Origin: Mycobacterium kubicae
Lineage (GTDB): Bacteria; Actinomycetota; Actinomycetes; Mycobacteriales; Mycobacteriaceae
Direction: 5' to 3'
NCBI RefSeq assembly: GCF_015689175.1
Contig: NZ_CP065047.1
Span: 2,232,001 to 2,296,000, forward strand
Length of the DNA: 64,000 nucleotides
Position 1 is the first letter of the stretch; the number at the start of each line of letters is the position of its first letter. The notes beneath the pieces are model-generated. The model saw only the letters and a program-made list of their open reading frames with translations, was not told where the DNA came from and searched no databases. Below, one piece after another: positions 36,521-45,177 of the stretch. The position numbers and the translations under genes are program-made.

Positions 36521-37176
36521 CGGCGGGTCGCCGGCGTCGCGGGGTGGCGCTGGCCCTGCTCGTCGCCACCATGGCGCTGGGCGCCTGCACCACCTCGGTG
36601 CCGGGCCGGCCGGTGCGGGCTGCGGGCAAGTTGCCCACTGTCGTTTCGGCTCGCGAATTGCTGCTGCAAGACGGAGATGACACGCCGTTGGGGCCGGCAC
36701 GCGCGACGCCCGTCGGCGACAACTACTTCACCAGCGTTCAGCCGTCCATATGTTCGGCGGCCCTGCTGTTCAAGAATTCGCCGCTGCGCCCACCGGACGC
36801 ACGGGACTTCGCCGACGCGGCCTTCCAGTTCAGCGGCCCAGCCCTATACGCCGAATCGATCGATGTCTACGACCAGGACCTGGACACCCACGGTGTGGTC
36901 TGGCGGGCATTCAGCGACGTCTCCGACTGCCGTGACGACGCCGTCGGGGTGACCCCCAGCGGAACATTCCAGCCGATGCGAGTCACCGAATTCGACGTAC
37001 CCCAAGACACCGTCTTCCACTGGGCCATGGGCCGACCGGATTGGACGTGCACCTACGGCTTGGCGGCGCTGACCCGGGTGGTCCTGCTGATCTCGGCGTG
37101 CGAATCCCAGCCGGGATTCCCCATGGCGGAGTGGGCGGCGAAACGCAAGGCGCAGTTGGACCGTCGCACGGCCTAG
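36517..37176 (+). CDS. lprH: Lipoprotein LprH
   Basis: A 219-residue lipoprotein with a Tat/Sec-like basic start (GRRRRG), hydrophobic core and lipobox LGAC (Cys24). The mature part resembles the DUF3558 family, with paired Cys residues (SICSAALL, SDCRDD, WTCTYG, SACESQ) likely forming disulfides. It matches Rv1418. The role is unknown. It is coupled to the previous gene by ATGA and is the last conserved gene before the mobile region. Confidence 0.9.
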
Positions 37177-37214
37177 CGCAGCCCGATCGCCGGGTTTGTG
37201 TCGTACTCCCTCGC

Positions 37215-37220
37215 TATACT
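37215..37220 (+). promoter_or_regulatory. -10 box TATACT of the 13E12 gene (leaderless)
   Basis: TATACT with seven bases before ATG 37228 predicts that transcription begins at or next to the start codon; no Shine-Dalgarno is present. A TTGTGT further up is too close to be a good -35. Confidence 0.45.
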
Positions 37221-37227
37221 CGCACGT

Positions 37228-38340
37228 ATGTTCGAATTAGCGGAGCGATGGGACCCGTCGGATGGGCCCGACTCGCGGGCGTTGATTGCGCGGATGCGTG
37301 AGGCGGGGCGGGCCGAGGCGCGGGCTGGCGCTGCGCGGCTCGATGCGATCGGCGAATTGTTCGAGCTGCGCCGCGTGGAGCGGGGGGAGTCCGCGGACCG
37401 GGCGGTGGATACCTGGGCCGCGGTGGGGGCGGAGGTCGCCGCGGCGTTGCGCACCAGTCTGGCCATCGCGGGAAGCTATTTGCATTATGCGCGGGCGATG
37501 CGCGAGCGATTGCCTGCGGTTGCCGAGGTGTTTCGAGCCGGTGAGATCGACTTCAGGCTGTTCCAGACACTGGTGTATCGCACCGATCTGATCAGCGACC
37601 CCGAGGTCCTGGCGACGGCGGATGCAAGGTTGGCGGTGCGGGCGCGGCGGTGGCCGTCGATGACGCGGGGCCGGTTGGCCGGGGAGATCGATCGGGTGGT
37701 CGGCGCGATCGACCCCGACGCAGTGCGCCGACGCGCCCAGGAGGTCAGTGATCGGTCGGTATCGATCTGGGAGTCCTCCGATGGGATGTCGGAGTTGAAC
37801 GGACGATTGCTGACTCCGCACGCCAGCGCGCTCGACGAGCGCCTGAACGCGCTGGCAGGCACGGTGTGTGCCGGTGATCCGCGCACCCGCGAGCAGCGGC
37901 GCGCCGACGCGTTGGGCGCTTTGGCGGCGAACGCGGTTCGGTTGGAGTGTCGCTGCGGCACACCGGATTGCCCGGGCGGCGGAGCCAAGCCGAGCAGTTC
38001 GGTGATCATTCACGTCCTCGCCGAGCAGGCCACGGTCGAGGGGCGCGGTCAGGCGCCGGGGTCACTGCTGGGCGCGGACACGGTGTTGCCGGCCGAGGTC
38101 ATCGCTGAGCTCGCGCAATCGGCGCGCCGGCGCCCATTGGATATCCCCGACGGGGCCGAGTCGGGCTACCTGCCGTCGGCCGGTTTGGCAGCGTTCGTGC
38201 GGGCGCGGGATCTGACCTGCCGCGCCCCAGGGTGTGACCGCCCGGCGAGCCAGGCCGATATCGACCACACCGTCCCGTATGCCGACGGCGGCCCGACTCA
38301 TCCATCGAACCTGAAGTGCCTGTGCCGGCACCATCACCTG
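37228..38340 (+). pseudogene. 13E12-family (DUF222/HNH) gene, 5' part, cut by the mobile element
   Basis: The first 371 codons of a 13E12-repeat protein: the DUF222 domain (about residues 30-270) and the start of an HNH domain, with CRAPGCDRPASQADIDHTVP (first Cys pair and His) and SNLKCLCRHHHL, where the final His lies at the break. The sequence then leaves the family abruptly; the frame runs on to 38520 through element DNA. Joined at CATCA to 48902-49258 it would give an intact protein of 486 residues. 13E12 genes are themselves repeated and are known targets of phiRv1-type elements. Confidence 0.88.
38331..38340 (+). other. attL core CCATCACCTG
   Basis: The left junction. It shares CCATCA and CTG with CCATCATCTG at 48901-48910. 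Host 13E12 sequence ends here and element sequence (ATATCCGTAGTAC) begins. The distance to the right core is 10570 bases. Confidence 0.75.
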
Positions 38341-38362
38341 ATATCCGTAGTACATTTTAAGG

Positions 38363-39793
38363 ATGCGCCAAGCTACCGCCATCTACACCCGTATCAGCCT
38401 GGACCGTTCCGGCCAACGCCACGGCGTGACCAGGCAACTCGAGGACTGCACCGCACTGGCCGAACGCCTCGGCTGGAACGTGGTGGCCCGCTTCGACGAC
38501 AACGACCTATCCGCCTATAACGGCAAGACGCGGCCGCAGTTCGAGGCGCTGCTGGATGCGATGAAGCGCGGCGAGATCGACTCGCTGATCTGTTGGCACC
38601 CCGACCGCCTCTACCGGCGTCTTGCTGACCTGGTGCGGTTGCTGGACGTGGCCGCCGGGGTGGAGATTCGCACCGTCAACGGCGGCGACATGGACCTCTC
38701 CAACGCCACCGGGCGCATGCTGGCCACCATCATCGGCAGCGTGTCGACGCAGGAGTCCGAGCACAAGGGTGAGCGGCAGCGGGCCGCGGCCAAGCAGTTA
38801 GCCGCGAGCGGCGCACCGAAGTGGCGGCGCGCCTTCGGCTACATCGGTGACACCTACCAACCCGATCCTGCGGTGGCGCCGCTGGTGCGTGAGGCGTACG
38901 CGGCGGTCCTTGCCGGGGCCTCTCTCGGCGACGTGTGCCGGATGTGGAACGACGCGGGCGCGCTGACGCAGCGCTGGGTGAAGCCCAAGAACGCCGACGG
39001 CCAAACGATCCGCGACGCGCAGCCCGTAGTGGAACGGCGCAAGTGGACGCAGCCGCAGGTCTCGAACTTTCTGCGCAAGCCCCGCAATGCCGGTTTGCGG
39101 GACCACAACGGTGTCGTCGTCGGCAAAGGCACGTGGCCAGCGCTGGTGGACGAGGACACGTGGCGCGCCGTCCAAGGCGTGCTGGAAGCGCCCGGACGGG
39201 CACCGGGCCGCAAGACGGTGCGCCGCCACCTGTTAACCGGCGTGCTGCAATGCGGCAAGGACGGTTGCGGCGGCTACCTGTCCGGGATGCAGACCCTCGA
39301 CAAACGAATCACCTACGCGTGCAAGACGTGCCGCGGGGTGTCGGTGCGCGCTGAGCACGTTGAGCCGCTGGTCTACGGCGTCGTAGCGGGGCGGTTGGCG
39401 CAGCCGGACGCGGTGGACCTGTTGAAAGCCGAACTGCACGACACCACCGAAGCGGAGCGGCTACGCGGTGAGCGGGCGACGCTGCTGGCGCGCCTGGACG
39501 ACATCGCCATCGAACGGGCCGACGGCCTGATCGACGGCAAGGGTTACCGCGCCATGACCGATCGCATTAACGAGCAGTTGGCCGGCATCGAGCGCCGCCA
39601 GCACGATCAGGAACGGTTGCGCGTATTCGACGGATTGCCGCTCGGGACACCAGAAGTCGCCGAGCGGGTCCGGGCGCTGTCCGCGGACCGCCTGCGCGCG
39701 GTCATCGACGTGTTGGTGGAGTTCGAAGTTGCCCCAGTTGGCAAGGGCGGCAAGGTGTTCAATCCCGAGAGAGTGAAGGTGAACTGGAAATGA
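38363..39793 (+). CDS. Large serine integrase, phiRv1 type
   Basis: A 476-residue large serine recombinase that would integrate and excise the element. The catalytic Ser is Ser12 in YTRISLDRSGQ; the resolvase domain spans about residues 5-145, the recombinase domain follows (GASLGDVCRMWNDAGA; FLRKPRNAGLR), then a zinc ribbon (CGKDGCGG; CKTCRGV) and a coiled-coil region. Many blocks are shared with phiRv1 integrase Rv1586c as I remember it, including APGRAPGRKTVRRHLLTG. It starts 23 bases inside attL, so its promoter may overlap the 13E12 transcript. Confidence 0.95.
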   Translation: MRQATAIYTRISLDRSGQRHGVTRQLEDCTALAERLGWNVVARFDDNDLSAYNGKTRPQFEALLDAMKRGEIDSLICWHPDRLYRRLADLVRLLDVAAGVEIRTVNGGDMDLSNATGRMLATIIGSVSTQESEHKGERQRAAAKQLAASGAPKWRRAFGYIGDTYQPDPAVAPLVREAYAAVLAGASLGDVCRMWNDAGALTQRWVKPKNADGQTIRDAQPVVERRKWTQPQVSNFLRKPRNAGLRDHNGVVVGKGTWPALVDEDTWRAVQGVLEAPGRAPGRKTVRRHLLTGVLQCGKDGCGGYLSGMQTLDKRITYACKTCRGVSVRAEHVEPLVYGVVAGRLAQPDAVDLLKAELHDTTEAERLRGERATLLARLDDIAIERADGLIDGKGYRAMTDRINEQLAGIERRQHDQERLRVFDGLPLGTPEVAERVRALSADRLRAVIDVLVEFEVAPVGKGGKVFNPERVKVNWK

Positions 39794-40146
39794 GCGACGA
39801 TGACGTACACCTTATCGAGGTTCATTGCGACGGCGCGCCGGGTGCGCCCCACACACGGCTGTACGTGGCGCGGATGGTGCGAACACTTCGCATGGACGAC
39901 GCGCGCGGGTGGGCTGTTGCACGCGACGGCGGTCGTGGACACGGAGCCGACCAGAGCGGCCAAGGACGTGACCGGATTGATTTGAGGTGCGGTAATGGCG
40001 GTTGCCGCCTCAGCGCCCAGGTCGTCTTCGACGAAACCCGCGAGACCCGCGCGCACGCCCGCATGGTGGAGGCGCTCGATGCCTGGGCGGCTACAGGTCA
40101 GACGGAACTTCCTCTACATGCGATAGCTGGTATCGTTTCCCGTTAG
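39790..40146 (+). CDS. Element protein, 118 residues, unknown
   Basis: Begins with ATG overlapping the integrase stop (ATGA), so it is co-translated with it. I do not recognise a domain. A CGNGGC pair of Cys near residue 69 and a His-rich surround could bind metal, followed by a helical C-terminus (ETRAHARMVEALDAWAATG). Its position next to the integrase makes it one candidate for the recombination directionality factor, but sequence alone does not show that. Confidence 0.65.
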   Translation: MSDDDVHLIEVHCDGAPGAPHTRLYVARMVRTLRMDDARGWAVARDGGRGHGADQSGQGRDRIDLRCGNGGCRLSAQVVFDETRETRAHARMVEALDAWAATGQTELPLHAIAGIVSR

Positions 40147-40209
40147 CGCGGGTAACGCCGCCGGTCGGAAGCAATTGCCGATCAGCCGCTGACGCGTTGA
40201 AATCCCTCT

Positions 40210-40255
40210 CATCGGAGGGGCCACTTCTTGTGCCCCTTGGGAGTTCCCTCCGATG
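40210..40255 (+). promoter_or_regulatory. Hairpin covering the start codon of the 81-residue gene
   Basis: CATCGGAGGG (40210-40219) and CCCTCCGATG (40246-40255) are perfect ten-base complements; the right arm contains the ATG at 40253. A nested GGGGC...GCCCC stem lies between them. As RNA this would hide the start codon, so translation may be controlled by a switch or by ribosomes from upstream. Confidence 0.6.
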
Positions 40256-40498
40256 CCTGTGCCCACTTCGCCGCAATCGCGGTCCGCTCGCGCCAGGTTG
40301 GCGCAGTCTGCCCACGCCACTGGGCGAGATTCGGCCGAGACGACTGAGGCGCGGCGCGACTTCGCCGCAGCTCGCCTCGATGACTACATACGCGACACCC
40401 TTGCGAAGGCGCCGCCGCTCACAGATGCCCAGCGGACGAAACTTGCCCAGTTGCTGAAGCCAGCCCGCACCGCCGCGTTGGGTGGTGCGCAGGCGTGA
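40253..40498 (+). CDS. Small element protein, 81 residues
   Basis: A short basic, helical protein (RRDFAAARLDDYIRDTLAKA, then PPLTDAQRTKLAQLLKPAR). The C-terminal block resembles small proteins I recall from phiRv1/phiRv2 and related elements. No domain is assigned; it could be a regulator or a directionality factor. Its start lies in the right arm of a long hairpin, and a terminator-like hairpin follows the stop. Confidence 0.65.
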   Translation: MPVPTSPQSRSARARLAQSAHATGRDSAETTEARRDFAAARLDDYIRDTLAKAPPLTDAQRTKLAQLLKPARTAALGGAQA

Positions 40499-40508
40499 AT
40501 GAACGAAA

Positions 40509-40540
40509 AAGCCTCCCAGAACGGGCATTCGGGGAGGCTT
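40509..40540 (-). terminator. Intrinsic terminator reading leftward
   Basis: AAGCCTCCC (40509-40517) pairs with GGGAGGCTT (40532-40540). On the minus strand the stem is followed by TTTTTC, a canonical terminator. Rightward the stem is followed only by TT, so it may act weakly on the element's own transcript. Confidence 0.6.
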
Positions 40541-40619
40541 CATCACAACAACTGCACACTGAGCGTACCGCCGGGACGCTGTTAGGCCGCAGCGCCGGAA
40601 CAGCGCAGCGAGGTCGGCA

Positions 40620-42695
40620 ATGAGTGCGGCGCTGATAGCGATTGCAGAGGCGTTGCGCAGCAACGGAAAACACGTCGTTGAGCGCGGTGATCAGCTTGCC
40701 GCGCAGTGCCCTGCTCACGACGACAGCAACCCGTCGCTGTCGATCAAGCAACGCCGTGACGGCACAGGTGTGGTGGTGTACTGCCACGCCGGTTGCGACC
40801 ACCGGGACATTTTGGGCGCCATCGGGCTGACGGACCGCGACCTTTTCGACGAGCCGCGTATCCGTGCGGCGTACAACCCAAGCCGCACCTACACCTACAC
40901 CGATGGACGGAAGGTGCACCGAAAGCCCGGCAAGAAATTCGCGCAATCCGGTAACACCAGCGGCCGCGCGTTATACGGCGTGGACAACATCGGTGCGCAC
41001 GGCACCGTGTACGCCGTCGAGGGCGAGAAGGACGTCGAGGCCGCAAGGGCGGTAGGTGCAGTCGCGGTGTGCGGCGCAATGGGCGCCGGTAAAGCCCACA
41101 AGTTCGACTGGACGCCACTGCGCGACCATCCGGTCGTGATCGTCGCCGACCGCGACGAGCCCGGCCGCCGGCATGCCTACCAGGTAGCCGAGCAACTTCA
41201 AGGCATCGCCGCATCGGTGCGCATCGTGGAAGCCAGGGCTGGCAAGGATTTGGCGGACCACATCGCCGCCGGGTTGGGATTAGACGACCTCGTGGCAGTC
41301 GAAGAGGCCCGCAATGGTTTGCCGGTCGGCGACAGCGGGCAAGCGCACGGCATCCGGGACGCCGAGCAGGCCAAACATTCCGGGCAGGTGCGCATGGCGT
41401 ACCTGTTGGCCGCGGCCTACGAGAACAAGCTGCTACACGTCCACGGCATCGGCTGGCATCAGTGGGACGGGCGACGGTGGGCAGCCGACGACACCGGGGC
41501 CGCCCACCGCGCCGTTCTCGATGTGCTGCGGCGAGCCTTGGCAGAGTCGCTGGGCGATAGGGAGTTGCGGGCGGACGTGCGCAAGTGCGAATCCGCTGCC
41601 GGGCTTGCAGGTGTGCTGGAGATCGCCGCTGCGCTAACGGTTTTCGCGGCCACCGTGCGCGACTTGGACGCCGACCCATATCTGCTGAACACCGCCAACG
41701 GCACACTTGATCTACGCACGCAGGAGCTTCGGCCGCACAACCCGGCCGACCGCATCACAAAGGTGTGCCGCGGCGCGTACCACCCCGAGGCGGCACAACC
41801 AGCAGTGTGGGAGGCGTTCCTGGCGCGGGTGCTACCCGATGGGGCTGTACGCGGATTCGTGCAGCGCCTGGCCGGGCTTGCGCTGCTGGGCGAGGTGCGT
41901 GAACACATCCTGCCCATCTTCACCGGCACCGGCCGCAACGGGAAAGGCACCCTGTACAAGGCGCTGTTGTACGCGCTGGACGATTACGGTCACGTGGCTG
42001 AACCGGATCTGTTCATGCACCGCGAAGGGGCGCATCCCACCGGCCAGATGGACCTTTTGGGGCGGCGCCTGATAGTGGTGTCGGAGTCTGACCGCGACCG
42101 CCGACTGGCCGAGGCCACCATGAAGCGGCTGACCGGGGGCGACCCCGTCACCGCCCGCCACATGCGCCGCAACTTCGTCACCTTTACCCCGTCGCACCTG
42201 CCGATCCTGGTCACCAACCACCTGCCGAAGGTGTCCGGTGACGACCCGGCCGTCTGGGCGCGTATCCGCGTGGTGCCGTTCGCCGTCTGCATCCCCAGCC
42301 ACGACCAGGACACCGAACTGGACACAAAGCTGCACTGCGAAGCTGACGGCATTCTGTCCTGGGCTGTCGCGGGCCTTGCCGACTACCTTGCCTGGGGCCT
42401 TGACGAACCCGAACAGGTGCGCACGGCAACCGACGACTACCAGTCCGAGAGCGATGCGGCGCGCCGCTTCATAGCGGAAGAGTGCGTGACGACGAGTCCG
42501 GCGCTCAAGGCAACCACCGCGCAGCTTCACGAGGCCTTCGAGCGGTGGCGGGTGCGTGATGGCGCCGAGGCGATGTCGCAGCGGGCGTTCGGTTCAGCGC
42601 TAGACCGCCTTGGCTACCAGGCCGGGCGTCCTACCAACGGCAAACGATGGCGCACCGGAATTGCGGTGAAGGTGAGCGACGATGAAGGCGAATAG
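40620..42695 (+). CDS. Fused primase-helicase (DnaG-like TOPRIM plus SF3/D5 helicase)
   Basis: A 691-residue replication protein. The N-terminal zinc-type primase region has CPAH (30-33) and CHAGCDH (55-61). A TOPRIM domain follows with VEGEKD (Glu134) and VADRDEPG (Asp177, Asp179). The C-terminal half carries a D5-type N-terminal domain and an SF3-like ATPase with Walker A GTGRNGKGT (436-444), Walker B IVVSESD and VTNHLP as sensor. This architecture resembles satellite P4 alpha protein and would start replication of the excised element. A paired-repeat locus directly follows. Confidence 0.92.
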   Translation: MSAALIAIAEALRSNGKHVVERGDQLAAQCPAHDDSNPSLSIKQRRDGTGVVVYCHAGCDHRDILGAIGLTDRDLFDEPRIRAAYNPSRTYTYTDGRKVHRKPGKKFAQSGNTSGRALYGVDNIGAHGTVYAVEGEKDVEAARAVGAVAVCGAMGAGKAHKFDWTPLRDHPVVIVADRDEPGRRHAYQVAEQLQGIAASVRIVEARAGKDLADHIAAGLGLDDLVAVEEARNGLPVGDSGQAHGIRDAEQAKHSGQVRMAYLLAAAYENKLLHVHGIGWHQWDGRRWAADDTGAAHRAVLDVLRRALAESLGDRELRADVRKCESAAGLAGVLEIAAALTVFAATVRDLDADPYLLNTANGTLDLRTQELRPHNPADRITKVCRGAYHPEAAQPAVWEAFLARVLPDGAVRGFVQRLAGLALLGEVREHILPIFTGTGRNGKGTLYKALLYALDDYGHVAEPDLFMHREGAHPTGQMDLLGRRLIVVSESDRDRRLAEATMKRLTGGDPVTARHMRRNFVTFTPSHLPILVTNHLPKVSGDDPAVWARIRVVPFAVCIPSHDQDTELDTKLHCEADGILSWAVAGLADYLAWGLDEPEQVRTATDDYQSESDAARRFIAEECVTTSPALKATTAQLHEAFERWRVRDGAEAMSQRAFGSALDRLGYQAGRPTNGKRWRTGIAVKVSDDEGE

Positions 42696-42772
42696 CACGC
42701 AAAGTACGCAATTGGGGGTTCACCAGTACGCGCGCGCCTATGTCGTCATACAGAAATTGCGTGCTTTGCGTA
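42696..42772. other. Candidate replication origin with four YACGCAA repeats
   Basis: Two CACGCAA/TACGCAA copies, 42696-42702 and 42705-42711 (nine-base step), face two reversed copies at 42757-42763 and 42766-42772 (same step). Together they form a 17-base inverted repeat (42697-42713 with 42755-42771) with one mismatch. The position right after the primase-helicase matches origins of P4-like elements. It could instead be an operator. Confidence 0.5.
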
Positions 42773-42830
42773 CTGCCGCAGGTCAAAGGCCCGAGGGCGG
42801 CCAGCGCAGCGGCGAGCGTGTGCGGTGAGC

Positions 42831-43157
42831 ATGCCCGGTGGCCGCTGGGTCAGCACGCAGGACTGGGCTCGCATCGTTGCCGTTGCGGGCTTGGCCGCGG
42901 GAGCGGAGCCCCGCGAGGTGGCCGCCGCCCTGGAGGGCCGTACTGGCCGTGGTGCGGCGCAGGCGGCGCGGGCGGCGCGCGCGGCAGCCATTCGTGCTTG
43001 CCGCGGCTGCGACCCGTCAGGGTGGCGTCTGGGCGCGGATGGAGTGCCGTTGGACCCGGCCGTGCGCTGCGGCCACAACGCCGCCGACCCGCCCGTCGCG
43101 CGCGATCCCAGCGAGCCGCTACACGAGCACCCCAATGCCGGTGCGGCATGCGGTTGA
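42831..43157 (+). CDS. Element protein, 108 residues, unknown
   Basis: Begins MPGGRWVSTQDWARIVAVAG; the middle is Ala/Arg-rich and helical, and the end holds CRGC and a CGHNAADPP stretch that could bind a metal. A GTG two codons earlier (42825) is an alternative start. No family recognised. It overlaps the next gene by ten bases, and coding bias is fair but not strong. Confidence 0.55.
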   Translation: MPGGRWVSTQDWARIVAVAGLAAGAEPREVAAALEGRTGRGAAQAARAARAAAIRACRGCDPSGWRLGADGVPLDPAVRCGHNAADPPVARDPSEPLHEHPNAGAACG

Positions 43158-43348
43158 CCGTCCACGGCGGCGACTACGCGGTTGCGGTGGTGCCCAAGCT
43201 CCGCACACGCCGCGTGAGCATCCGCGCGGGGCCGGTGATCCTGACGGTGTCACCGGCCGAAGCGTTCGCATTGGCCGATGCACTAGTCGAGGCAGCCGAA
43301 ACACTCCGCAGCACAACCGTTCACGGCACAACACAGGAGGGAAAATGA
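43148..43348 (+). CDS. Element protein, 66 residues, unknown
   Basis: A short protein, MRLTVHGGDYAVAVVPKLR onward, with alternating strands and a closing amphipathic helix (AFALADALVEAAETL). It overlaps both neighbours (ten bases left, ATGA right), with AGGAGG just before the next start, which supports a coupled run of real genes. No domain recognised. Confidence 0.6.
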   Translation: MRLTVHGGDYAVAVVPKLRTRRVSIRAGPVILTVSPAEAFALADALVEAAETLRSTTVHGTTQEGK

Positions 43349-44127
43349 GCGAGGTAAGTAGCGGCGAACCGGCCGACGATGACGAGGCTGTGGTGGCGCG
43401 GGTGGCTGCCCGGATGCGGAACCGGCCGCGGAAGCCCGTCAACCCGGTCACCGACGCCGACCCCGCCGATGTGCGGCGGCAGGTGCGCGCCGATGCCACG
43501 GCTGCCATGGCCCTGTGGTTTGGGCTGGCTGGCCTTGATGTGGGCTTCGCGGCAGCTGTGGACCATGCCAGCACGCCGTGCGAGTGCTGCCCGGACGATG
43601 TTGGCCTGGCGTCAATGCCGTACGAAGTGTTCCGCGCCGCGGATGTGCGTTTGGTCGGTGACGCCCGCCGGGTGCTGGACGATGCCGTCATTCGCGGCGC
43701 CGCTGTGGTGCTGCCGACGTGCTGTGCCCGTGACCGCCCGCAGGTCGAGTTGCTAGTGTGGCGCATCATCAACCGGCTGCGCGACCTGCTGACCGACCAC
43801 CAGCGCGAAGACCTGCGGGTGCGGTGCACAGGCGGCGATGACGACTTTGAGTTACGTTGTCTGCGTGCGGGTTACGTGCTAGCAATTGCACAGATCACCG
43901 ACGCTGACGACATGGCATCGGCTGCCCATGACCTGACCGTGCGCGAGTGCCGCGAACAGCCGTTCGGCGGTCTGACGCCCCGCGGCGTCTGGTGCGTGGC
44001 CGCTCCTGCGGTAGCGCGCATGGCCTCCGACCTTGCACCCGATGCCCTAGTGGCGTTGTTGCAGGCGGAGTTGGTGCGCCTCGATTCGCTGATGGTTTAC
44101 CCCGATGCCGATGTGGGTGCGCGGTGA
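43345..44127 (+). CDS. Element protein, 260 residues, unknown
   Basis: Starts at ATG 43345 after AGGAGGGAAA and overlaps its neighbours by ATGA and GTGA. The N-terminal 50 residues are charged and likely disordered; the rest is helical. Paired Cys (CECC near residue 75; TCCARD near 135) could bind zinc. I do not recognise the family. The position between replication and capsid genes would suit a DNA-packaging, regulatory or helper-interaction role, but this is only position. Confidence 0.65.
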   Translation: MSEVSSGEPADDDEAVVARVAARMRNRPRKPVNPVTDADPADVRRQVRADATAAMALWFGLAGLDVGFAAAVDHASTPCECCPDDVGLASMPYEVFRAADVRLVGDARRVLDDAVIRGAAVVLPTCCARDRPQVELLVWRIINRLRDLLTDHQREDLRVRCTGGDDDFELRCLRAGYVLAIAQITDADDMASAAHDLTVRECREQPFGGLTPRGVWCVAAPAVARMASDLAPDALVALLQAELVRLDSLMVYPDADVGAR

Positions 44128-44582
44128 TTCAGCGGCTGGCCGGTGTGTACCTCGATGCCTATGACGGCGCGTTTGTTGTGGAAGCGCTGGACCGCTTGGC
44201 GCAGTTGACGGCTGGGCCGACCCCGGCGCGCCTGGAGTCGGTGACGGCGAAGCTGCGCCGCGCTGTGCGCCACTCGGCCGAACCGCCAGCACAACCACCA
44301 GTGCCCGATTCGGTTGCTGAGCAGCAGCATTCGGCGCAACCGCCAGAAACAACCGCCAGTGTGCGTGCACTGCAACGTGATTCGGTGCACGCTGGTCCGC
44401 ATGTCACCGGCACCATGGGCACCGGCCAGGCCGCACGCCTCCTCGGCATCTCAGCCAACGGGGTCCGCGACCTTGCCCGCCGCGGCCGCCTACCGGCCAG
44501 CCGCACCGGCACCCGCTGGCAGTTCGACGCCGCAGCCGTCACCGCTTTTAGCCAGCGGAGGGCCGCGGCGCAGGGCAGGTGA
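44124..44582 (+). CDS. Helix-turn-helix DNA-binding protein (excisionase/MerR-like)
   Basis: A 152-residue protein with a Gln/Pro-rich middle and a C-terminal helix-turn-helix of the excisionase family: GTGQAARLLGISANGVRDLA, then RRGRLPASRTGTRWQFDAAAV (about residues 96-140). Such domains act as phage excisionases or transcription regulators. It starts at GTG 44124 and overlaps the capsid protease gene, so it may control the capsid genes or assist excision. Serine integrase directionality factors are varied, so neither role can be fixed. Confidence 0.75.
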   Translation: MIQRLAGVYLDAYDGAFVVEALDRLAQLTAGPTPARLESVTAKLRRAVRHSAEPPAQPPVPDSVAEQQHSAQPPETTASVRALQRDSVHAGPHVTGTMGTGQAARLLGISANGVRDLARRGRLPASRTGTRWQFDAAAVTAFSQRRAAAQGR

Positions 44583-45160
44583 GCGTTGTGCCTAACCTGC
44601 GCACCATCCGCGGCGTGGAGTTGATGCGGGTCGGAACGTGGCAGACCGCAAGCCACCCCGATGGCTGGACGGTGACGGCCGACGATCTGGCCGCCGTCGT
44701 CGCCGCGCACGCCGCGGGTGTGCTGCCGCGGGCTCGGCTCAAAATCGGGCACAGCGACCCCCGTTTCGACGGCGGTCCCGCACTTGGCCGCGTCGATAAC
44801 CTGCGCCTGGCCGATGCCGGTGCGACGTTGGTCGGCGACTTTGTGGACGTGCCAGCCGCCATCGCCGCGCTGCTGCCGCACAGCTATCCCTCGCGGTCGG
44901 TGGAGGCGTTGGTGGATTACACCGCACCCGATGGCACTGTGTGGCCGCTGGTGCTGACCGCGGTGGCGCTACTCGGTGCCACCGCGCCGGGTATCGAGAC
45001 GCTGGCCGACATCACCGACTTGTACGGCGTCGCAGCAGCATCAGCGCGCCGCCTAGTGCTGGCCGCACCACCGCGCGGCGAGGCGACCAGCCAGCGTGCC
45101 CGCGCTGTCGCGGTGGCACGTGCCCGACGCACCCGCAGCACCCGAACCCTGGCCGTCTAA
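44579..45160 (+). CDS. Capsid maturation protease, Mu gpI N-terminal type
   Basis: A 193-residue protein matching the N-terminal protease half of Mu gpI-like prohead proteases. Visible are the opening strand (LMRVGTWQTASHPDGWTVT), LKIGHSDPRFDGGPALGRV with a His in the active region, and YPSRSVEALVDY with a candidate Ser. The usual C-terminal scaffold half is absent; a similar segment is encoded separately at 46485. It would cleave scaffold and capsid during head assembly. Start GTG 44579 overlaps the HTH gene. Confidence 0.75.
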   Translation: MSVVPNLRTIRGVELMRVGTWQTASHPDGWTVTADDLAAVVAAHAAGVLPRARLKIGHSDPRFDGGPALGRVDNLRLADAGATLVGDFVDVPAAIAALLPHSYPSRSVEALVDYTAPDGTVWPLVLTAVALLGATAPGIETLADITDLYGVAAASARRLVLAAPPRGEATSQRARAVAVARARRTRSTRTLAV

Positions 45161-45177
45161 CCCGGAAGGACACCCGC

